Shown here: one piece after another, positions 1 to 3,683 of the stretch
How the letters are laid out: every line of letters begins with the position of its first letter
Position numbering within the stretch: position 1 is the stretch's first letter
Source of the DNA: Chloroflexota bacterium
GTDB taxonomy: Bacteria > Chloroflexota > Anaerolineae > B4-G1
NCBI GenBank assembly: GCA_011046405.1
Contig: DSAR01000258.1
Coordinates: forward strand, 1 to 5,182
DNA length: 5,182 nt
Direction: 5' to 3'
Notes under the pieces: model-generated
Databases searched by the model: none
What the model saw: the letters and a program-made list of their open reading frames with translations, nothing else
Told to the model about the DNA's origin: nothing
Made by a program: the position numbers and the translations under genes

Positions 1-932
1 AGACGGGTACCGAAATCCACGTGCGCGCCAACCCGCCCGCCATCGTAGACGAGCACGTCGATGTTGGTTCCATCCAGGCTGTATGGCGCGGCCTGCACGA
101 CGTTCACGCCAATCTGCTGGCGGATGCCGTCGTTCGCTTCCGTCAACGGCGGCGCGGCCGGCTCGATCCACTGCACCGCGTCCGCGGCCGCCAAGGCGCG
201 CACGTCCTTCTGATCCATCTCGACGAGCAGCAGGTTGACGCCGATCACCTCGCCGACCACCCTGCCGCCGTGCGCCGCGACCAGGGCGCGGCCGGTATCC
301 AGGCTCTCGTCCTGGTGCATGGCCACGTAGACGGCCACGGTGCCGTCGGGCGCCCGGTTCCACTCGCCCCACCGGTCGGCGGTGATGGCCGGATCGAGCT
401 TGTCCTCGACGGTCAGCTCGCCGCTCCAGGCCACGCCGGGTGATTGCAAGGCCGTCGTCGCCCGGCCCACGGAGACCGAGGCGATCCATGCATAATCTGG
501 CACGTAGGCCAGCAGCTTCAGCCCCCGCGCCTCCAGCGCCTCCTTGGCCGCTTGGCGAGGAATGAAGTCCAATTGGACCAAAACGTGAACCCTTTCTTGG
601 CCTCGACTAGCCTGGCTTTCCAGCCCCCGGACCGTCAGTGCGTTGCTCGTCGAGGGGACAAAAGCGCGGGATTTGAGGTGAATGGTGCGGGTAATGGGCG
701 AGGCGTTAGCATAGGGGGCCTGGGGAAGAGAGGGCAGCACGTCTATGACGGGCTCTTCCGAGGTCTCCTCGCTCGTATCCACCGGTTGAGCTTCGGAGGG
801 CGGCGGAGGTGGCGGATCGGCCCGGGCGACGTCAACCGGGCCAGCGACAGAAACGTATCCGACGAGGCCCACAGCTATACATAGAGTGAGTATCAGGCGA
901 AACAGCATCTCGAGATTGGCACGCGGGGACAT
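1..932 (-). CDS. Secreted S8 family (subtilisin-like) serine peptidase, N-terminal part; cut by the window edge
   Basis: Reading leftward from ATG at 932, 310 codons are open to the window edge, so the C-terminus is missing. The start is supported by AAAGGAG (945-939), 6 nt upstream. Residues 1-9 and a hydrophobic stretch at about 10-30 (LFRLILTLCIAVGLVGYVSVA region) look like a signal peptide, with possible cleavage after VSVA (30) or ARA (38). A proline run and acidic linker follow (39-62). Residues about 113-183 and 196-268 look like two successive prodomain-like modules; the first has VHVLVQLDFIP and LAYVPDYAWIASV, the second VQWIEPA. The catalytic domain begins with NDGIRQQIGVNVVQA, and VLVYDGGRVGAHVDFGTR at 293-310 fits the first catalytic block, making D297 the likely triad Asp. 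His and Ser lie outside the window. Subtilases of this kind are exported, self-process their propeptide and degrade extracellular protein. Family assignment is firm; substrate and total length are unknown. Confidence 0.92.
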   Translation of the reverse strand, partial: MSPRANLEMLFRLILTLCIAVGLVGYVSVAGPVDVARADPPPPPPSEAQPVDTSEETSEEPVIDVLPSLPQAPYANASPITRTIHLKSRAFVPSTSNALTVRGLESQASRGQERVHVLVQLDFIPRQAAKEALEARGLKLLAYVPDYAWIASVSVGRATTALQSPGVAWSGELTVEDKLDPAITADRWGEWNRAPDGTVAVYVAMHQDESLDTGRALVAAHGGRVVGEVIGVNLLLVEMDQKDVRALAAADAVQWIEPAAPPLTEANDGIRQQIGVNVVQAAPYSLDGTNIDVLVYDGGRVGAHVDFGTR

Positions 933-962
933 GAGAGACTCCTTTCATCCAAATCATCCAAA

Positions 963-990
963 ATTTTACTGGCGGACACTTTTGGCCAAA
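963..990 (-). promoter_or_regulatory. Candidate sigma70-type promoter for the subtilase gene
   Basis: On the minus strand a -10-like TAAAAT (968-963) lies 16 bp downstream of TTTGGC (990-985), or 15 bp downstream of TTGGCC (989-984). The predicted transcript would begin near 956, giving a leader of about 24 nt that contains the AAAGGAG ribosome binding site. The -35 overlaps a perfect 10-bp palindrome, TTTGGCCAAA (981-990). The -10 matches consensus at 5 of 6 positions and the -35 is weak, so this is a candidate only. Confidence 0.35.
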
Positions 991-1002
991 GCCTGGTTTT
1001 CT

Positions 1003-1020
1003 GATCACAATGACACGAAA
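1003..1020. repeat. Single CACGAAT-family repeat arm upstream of the subtilase
   Basis: GATCACAATGACACGAAA at this place is nearly the same as GATCACGAATGACACGAAA at 2550-2568, with one base deleted. It is followed by a further TCACAATCC. It looks like an isolated or decayed arm of the 9-bp-unit palindromic repeat found twice between 2551 and 2841, here with no partner arm nearby. Confidence 0.45.
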
Positions 1021-1116
1021 CGGGTCACAATCCGCTACCTATGGCGCATAGGCCCATCTGCTGGGGGGGGACGGAGATCAGCGCGTCGCCTGCAAGTGGC
1101 CGGAGTGATCCAGCTT

Positions 1117-1132
1117 CCGGATTTTAATCCGG
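1117..1132. repeat. GGATT/AATCC palindrome, copy 1
   Basis: A perfect inverted repeat with 7-bp arms CCGGATT and AATCCGG around a TT loop. It shares the GGAT..ATCC core with palindromes at 1474-1491 and 1529-1550, so it belongs to a dispersed short palindrome family. It lies about 185 bp upstream of the subtilase start; there is no T-run, so a terminator role is not supported. Confidence 0.6.
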
Positions 1133-1140
1133 TGAGCACA

Positions 1141-1370
1141 GGGTGAGCGGTGAATATGAGAATCTTGAAAATGTCGTTGGCGAGGTTGGCGAGTCAATGC
1201 TCAGGTCAGTGATGGTGAATAGATCGAAGAAAAGAAGTAGTGATGAATCTTATGATACTCCCATGTGCACAGAAAGGCAAATGGAGACAACAACGAACAT
1301 GGGCCCTAACCGATAGAATCCTTGTACGGTGAGCAAGGATTTGGCGTCGATGCCCCCGGACACTTTTTAC
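1141..1370. other. Gene-free stretch with no recognised feature
   Basis: This part of the long intergenic region looks lower in GC than its surroundings and holds no recognisable domain, RNA or strong palindrome. A 34-codon frame from ATG at 1212 (MVNRSKKRSSDE...) ends at a TAG near 1316. It has only a weak AGGT upstream and resembles nothing I know. It could be the remnant of a lost gene, but nothing shows this. Confidence 0.4.
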
Positions 1371-1454
1371 GTATCATCTCAATAAACCGGGGCAAACTCG
1401 CTGTGGCTCGGTCGGGAGACCGGCCACAGCTCCCCAACTTATTGAGAAGATACC
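1371..1454. repeat. Modular palindromic element 1 (outer arms plus GCTGTGGC core)
   Basis: The outer arms GTATCATCTCAATAA (1371-1385) and TTATTGAGAAGATAC (1439-1453) are complementary at 14 of 15 positions and continue into GGGG (1389-1392) facing CCCC (1432-1435). Inside, GCTGTGGC (1400-1407) pairs exactly with GCCACAGC (1423-1430), followed by an inner GGTC/GACC stem and a GGGA loop. The whole can fold into one long hairpin with a small bulge. The same outer arms enclose a different core at 1624-1760, so this is a member of a repeat family rather than a one-off terminator. No open frame in it is credible. Confidence 0.75.
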
Positions 1455-1473
1455 TTTTTACTGCCTTGCGCCT

Positions 1474-1491
1474 GCCGGATCATAATCCGGC
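1474..1491. repeat. GGATT/AATCC palindrome, copy 2
   Basis: Arms GCCGGAT (1474-1480) and ATCCGGC (1485-1491) are perfectly complementary around CATA. It is related to the copies at 1117-1132 and 1529-1550. Confidence 0.6.
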
Positions 1492-1528
1492 GGTTTTGGG
1501 GCGGGCAGGTGTTTTCCCACACCACCGC

Positions 1529-1550
1529 GTGGCGGATTGTAATCCGCCAC
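1529..1550. repeat. GGATT/AATCC palindrome, copy 3 (perfect 10-bp arms)
   Basis: GTGGCGGATT (1529-1538) and AATCCGCCAC (1541-1550) form a perfect inverted repeat around GT. This is the longest and cleanest member of the family in the window. It sits at the start of a diverged tandem duplication (1532-1622) whose second unit has lost the palindrome. Confidence 0.65.
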
Positions 1551-1622
1551 ACACAGAAAGCAAAGTGGAGGAATTCGGCGGCGGATTGTGATCGAGCACG
1601 CATCGAAAGCAAGGTAGAATTC
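1532..1622. repeat. Diverged tandem duplication, two units of about 45 bp
   Basis: Unit 1 (1532-1576) and unit 2 (1581-1622) both begin GCGGATTGT, then share AC.CA, then GAAAGCAA.GT, and end GAATTC. Unit 2 lacks three bases near its end. In unit 2 the AATCCGCC half of the palindrome has changed to GATCGAGC, so the hairpin is lost there while the tail is kept. Confidence 0.5.
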
Positions 1623-1623
1623 C

Positions 1624-1760
1624 GGTATCTTCTCAATAACTTGGGGCGAATCTGTTCGTAGTGCGTGCGCTAGATAGCGGCGCTAGATAGCGGCTTTAGT
1701 GCGCTTTTAGGGGCGCTGAAGCGCCTACTACGAACAAGCCCCCGGTTTTTGAGAAGATAC
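1624..1760. repeat. Modular palindromic element 2 (same outer arms, GTTCGTAGT core)
   Basis: Outer arms GTATCTTCTCAATAA (1625-1639) and TTTTTGAGAAGATAC (1746-1760) pair at 14 of 15 positions. Inside them TGTTCGTAGT (1653-1662) pairs exactly with ACTACGAACA (1727-1736). The loop region holds a 13-bp exact tandem duplication, CGCTAGATAGCGG at 1668-1680 and 1681-1693, and a perfect small hairpin GGCGCT-GA-AGCGCC (1712-1725). It ends just past the 3' end of the flavoprotein gene, so its transcript could fold here. It lacks the terminal T-run of a normal intrinsic terminator. An alternative view pairs 1624-1646 with 1432-1454 (22 of 23 bases) as ends of a 215-bp unit. Confidence 0.75.
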
Positions 1761-1774
1761 GAATTCCGCCTGTT

Positions 1775-2377
1775 TTAGGCTCTTGGCTCCTCGACGGCGC
1801 GCACGCCCAGTTCCAACGCCTCATCCAACGCCGTTGGGTGATCCTCGATCTCCCCCTTGGCGTCGACGTTGTGGATGAGGATATCGCCCCAATAGTCAGC
1901 CTCGTTGACGACGAAAAAGTCCTTCACTGTTTCCACAACGCCTTCGAAATACCGCCGTTTCCCACCGCCCACGCTGATAAATACCCCTCGTCGTCGCGAG
2001 CGGCCCATCGCCGTCGTCGCCAGCGGCGCCTTGACCACAAACTTGCGCGCCCACTGGCACTGCGCACGATCCACCAGGGCTTTGACCTGCGCTGGCAGAT
2101 TCCAGAAGTACAGGGGCGCCGCCAGAACGATCACATCGGCCGCGACGAGCTTGTCGTACACATCCTGGAAATCATCCTGGACCACACAATACCCATCGTC
2201 CCAGCATCCATTGCAGGCGATGCACCCGGCGACGTCCAACCGGGCGACCGCTATCTTCTCCACCACCGCACCAGCCCCCTCAGCTCCGCTCAGGAAACGG
2301 TCCAGCAACGTTTCCGTATTGCCGCCTCGCCGGGGGCTGCCGGCGATTCCCAAAACGTTTAGCATTCGCTCGTTCAT
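1775..2377 (-). CDS. Flavodoxin-fold NAD(P)H-dependent FMN oxidoreductase, iron-sulfur flavoprotein-like
   Basis: A 200-residue protein of the flavodoxin / FMN-reductase family, normal in length. GIAGSPRRGGNTE (10-22) is the phosphate-binding loop for FMN after the first beta strand. CIACNGCWDDGYC supplies Cys 52, 55, 58 and 64, a C-x2-C-x2-C-x5-C pattern matching the compact cluster motif of archaeal-type iron-sulfur flavoproteins, so a [4Fe-4S] cluster is possible. AAPLYFWNLPAQVKALVDR (86-104) is the conserved second flavin-side segment. The likely role is cytosolic transfer of electrons, or reduction of flavins, quinones or similar acceptors; the substrate is unknown. The start at ATG 2377 is chosen because AAAGGAG (2388-2382) ends 4 nt upstream. 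A longer frame from TTG 2395 or ATG 2392 would overlap that site. The gene stands alone: the next gene on this strand is about 840 bp away. Confidence 0.92.
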   Translation of the reverse strand: MNERMLNVLGIAGSPRRGGNTETLLDRFLSGAEGAGAVVEKIAVARLDVAGCIACNGCWDDGYCVVQDDFQDVYDKLVAADVIVLAAPLYFWNLPAQVKALVDRAQCQWARKFVVKAPLATTAMGRSRRRGVFISVGGGKRRYFEGVVETVKDFFVVNEADYWGDILIHNVDAKGEIEDHPTALDEALELGVRAVEEPRA

Positions 2378-2429
2378 CACTCTCCTTTTCATCAAGTCGC
2401 TGACTACCTCAACAAGACATATTACACTT

Positions 2430-2529
2430 CCGAAGTCTACGACGACTCATTTACAACGACTCAGTTCATTGGCTGAATCTTTGCAAAAGCTCGGTTTCTT
2501 GTGCTCCAAGGCCATTTTCTAGACTTCGG
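2430..2529. repeat. 10-bp inverted repeat with 80-bp spacing upstream of the flavoprotein
   Basis: CCGAAGTCTA (2430-2439) and TAGACTTCGG (2520-2529) are exact reverse complements. Between them ACGACTCA occurs twice (2443-2450 and 2455-2462). The pair lies in the upstream region of the minus-strand flavoprotein gene and could be a regulatory site pair or chance. I see no convincing promoter hexamer pair here. Confidence 0.3.
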
Positions 2530-2550
2530 TTCATTACCCGACATCTCTGG

Positions 2551-2642
2551 ATCACGAATGACACGAAAGGACAAATAACACGAATTTTGGCTTCGAATTC
2601 AAAAAACATTCGTGAAATTCGATCATTCGTGTGATTCGTGAT
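2551..2642. repeat. Palindromic element made of about 9-bp CACGAAT/ATTCGTG units
   Basis: The left half carries CACGAAT-like units at 2553, 2562 and 2579, with a degenerate ACAAATA at 2571. The right half carries ATTCG units at 2608, 2617, 2625 and 2634, spaced 8-9 bp. The ends ATCACGAAT (2551-2559) and ATTCGTGAT (2634-2642) pair perfectly; over 18 bp the ends match at 16 positions. The whole can fold into one imperfect hairpin of about 92 bp whose arms are themselves direct repeats. No protein-coding potential is evident. Confidence 0.7.
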
Positions 2643-2751
2643 ACAAAATCAGGCTCTTGGCCACGAATGTCGGGTAGTAGAGGCTTCGGAAGAGGGATTT
2701 GGCAATCTCCTTAGGTTCTTTGGGATTTCGCATGGCCACGGTGAGAGATTA

Positions 2752-2841
2752 GCCACGAATCCTTCGACTACGCTCAGGACAGGTTTGCACGAATTAACAC
2801 GAAAAAACCAAAGATTAGTGATAATTCGTGTAATTCGTGGC
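2752..2841. repeat. Second CACGAAT/ATTCGTG palindromic element, interrupted
   Basis: GCCACGAAT (2752-2760) matches ATTCGTGGC (2833-2841) in reverse complement, and GCACGAATTAACACGAA (2787-2803) matches the stretch 2825-2840 apart from one base change and a one-base gap. The left arm is split by an unrelated 23-bp sequence at 2761-2783. Without that sequence the element would closely resemble the one at 2551-2642 in plan. Confidence 0.65.
2761..2783. repeat. Short repeat-like insert beginning CCTTCGACTACGCTCAGG
   Basis: This 23-bp sequence splits the left arm of the surrounding palindromic repeat. CACGAAT stands on both sides (2754-2760 and 2788-2794). I recognise the sequence as a short motif often seen dispersed in intergenic DNA of Chloroflexota and some other bacteria, where it yields spurious translations such as VLSVVEG. 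That recognition is from memory, and only one copy is present here. Confidence 0.5.
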
Positions 2842-2953
2842 AAAAAATTGATCACTTGCCAAGCCAACCATGCGAACTAGCAGAGAGCCAACGTGCCCGT
2901 TTCAGCTGAGTTAGCTGGTGCGTCAAAGCCTTTACGTACAGTAGGCAAATATG

Positions 2954-2962
2954 TGCTATAAT
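2954..2962 (+). promoter_or_regulatory. Extended -10 promoter for the zincin gene
   Basis: TGCTATAAT is a perfect extended -10 element (TGn-TATAAT), which can work without a good -35. TTTACG at 2931 is the nearest -35-like hexamer, but its 20-bp spacing is too long. Transcription would start near 2969 and leave a leader of about 108 nt before the GTG start at 3077. An ATG at 2951 overlaps this element and would lie upstream of the transcript start, so it is unlikely to be used. Confidence 0.6.
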
Positions 2963-3076
2963 AGTGCCTATCCAGTGAAATTCTTGTTTTGTTTGTGCAA
3001 GAATTTTGCACACGAAGTGATCCCTTATTGGTTCAGGCTCGGAAGCGCAGCGACTTCGTCCGGGATAGGCCGTATC

Positions 3077-3463
3077 GTGAAAAGACAAGACTTTGAGCGT
3101 CTCGTGGTCGAGGCCATGGCCGCGCTCCCGGCCGAGTTCCGGGAGAAATTGAATAACGTCGATATCGTCGTCGAAGACAGACCCAACCAGGCAACGATGC
3201 GGGCTGCCGGCGTCCGCCACCCGGCGCAACTGCTCGGGCTTTACCAGGGCATCCCCCAGACCCAGCGCACACATCGTTATGGACTGGTCCTGCCGGATAA
3301 AATCAGCCTTTACCAGATCGCCATCGAACGCCAGGGCCAGACGCCGCAGCGAATCCGCGCGCTGGTCTATCACGTCCTCTACCACGAGATCGCCCATCAC
3401 TTCGGCCTGGACGATTCGCAACTGGCGGATATGCATGTCCCAAAACACGAATGGCACAAATGA
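3077..3463 (+). CDS. Minimal zincin-like metallopeptidase family protein (PF06262 / DUF1025 type)
   Basis: A 128-residue protein from GTG 3077, the usual size for this small family. HEIAHHFGLDD (103-113) is an HExxHxxGxxD zinc site: H103 and H107 are likely ligands, E104 the catalytic base and D113 the likely third ligand. The N-terminal part FERLVVEAMAALPAEF (6-21) and NVDIVVEDRP (27-36) are typical of the family, as is LLGLYQGIP (52-60). No signal peptide is visible from this start, so it should be cytosolic; substrates of the family are not established. The frame stays open upstream to ATG 2951, but that start overlaps a promoter and adds 42 non-family residues. A weak GGGATAGG precedes the GTG by about 7 nt. 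The final HEWHK and the TGA lie in a CACGAAT-type repeat, so the native C-terminus may have been replaced. Family is sure; start is moderately sure. Confidence 0.88.
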   Translation: MKRQDFERLVVEAMAALPAEFREKLNNVDIVVEDRPNQATMRAAGVRHPAQLLGLYQGIPQTQRTHRYGLVLPDKISLYQIAIERQGQTPQRIRALVYHVLYHEIAHHFGLDDSQLADMHVPKHEWHK

Positions 3464-3480
3464 TCGAATGGTACAAATGC
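3446..3480. repeat. Half copy of the CACGAAT repeat at the 3' end of the zincin gene
   Basis: Units CACGAATGG (3446-3454), CACAAATGA (3455-3463), TCGAATGG (3464-3471) and TACAAATGC (3472-3480) repeat with 8-9 bp spacing like the left arm of the 2551-2642 element. No right arm follows. The first two units are read in frame as HEW and HK-stop. Confidence 0.6.
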
Positions 3481-3552
3481 TTTCCAATCTTCAGCCGAAT
3501 CAGCGCGAATTCGTTCCAGGAAGGCTACGAGACACGATTTTCTCAGTAGAAC

Positions 3553-3580
3553 TCTGTGAAACCCTCCGTGTTTCTCTGTG
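3553..3580. repeat. Three phased CTCYGTG units upstream of the ATPase promoter
   Basis: CTCTGTG at 3553, CTCCGTG at 3564 and CTCTGTG at 3574 are spaced 11 and 10 bp, one helical turn apart. They end about 22 bp upstream of the candidate -35 of the ATPase gene. They could be a dispersed repeat or a protein-binding array; the sequence alone cannot tell. Confidence 0.4.
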
Positions 3581-3602
3581 TAATTCAAGCAATCGTACGC
3601 AT

Positions 3603-3630
3603 TTGTCGCTTCCCACAACCATAGTATAAT
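3603..3630 (+). promoter_or_regulatory. Candidate sigma70-type promoter for the AAA+ ATPase gene
   Basis: A perfect -10 TATAAT (3625-3630) lies 16 bp after TTGTCG (3603-3608), which matches the -35 consensus at four positions. The start would be near 3637, giving a leader of about 47 nt before ATG 3684. A perfect TTGACA at 3644-3649 lies just downstream, but no good -10 follows at the right distance (TAGTTA at 3665 is 15 bp away), so a second promoter is less likely. Confidence 0.5.
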
Positions 3631-3683
3631 ATCTTCAGGTGGCTTGACAAGGACGGATAGAATCTAGTTAGGAGCAACTCAAT

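Noticed and set aside
21..884. Two consecutive plus-strand open frames of 140 and 146 residues
   Set aside because: They lie antisense to the subtilase gene, have low-complexity His/Arg/Gly-rich translations, and match no family; the minus-strand reading has a signal peptide, good ribosome binding site and subtilase motifs.
1212..1316. 34-codon frame MVNRSKKRSSDE...
   Set aside because: Too short, only a weak ribosome binding site, no recognisable similarity; could be chance or a gene remnant.
1371..1454. Bidirectional rho-independent terminator
   Set aside because: The hairpin is strong but a T-run follows poorly, and the same arms recur with another core, so a repeat family explains it better.
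1322..1636. Small open frames on both strands across the palindromic repeats (89 and 65 residues)
   Set aside because: Their translations come from repeat DNA (for example WRITIRHAVV and RRIMIRQAQG) and no ribosome binding site supports them.
1838..2522. Plus-strand frames of 174 and 205 residues
   Set aside because: They are antisense to the flavoprotein gene, whose minus-strand product has clear FMN-binding and Cys motifs.
2551..2841. CRISPR-like array
   Set aside because: Units are only about 9 bp, directly adjacent, and arranged as a palindrome; there are no unique spacers and no cas genes.
2638..2880. Open frames on both strands over the ATTCGTG repeats (80 and 72 residues)
   Set aside because: They are translations of dispersed repeats, including the VLSVVEG type of artefact.
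2852..3487. Minus-strand 211-residue frame
   Set aside because: It is a shadow of the zincin gene; the plus strand carries the HExxHxxGxxD site.
3644..3670. Second ATPase promoter from perfect TTGACA at 3644
   Set aside because: No good -10 at 16-18 bp; TAGAAT is only 8 bp away and TAGTTA 15 bp away with weak match.
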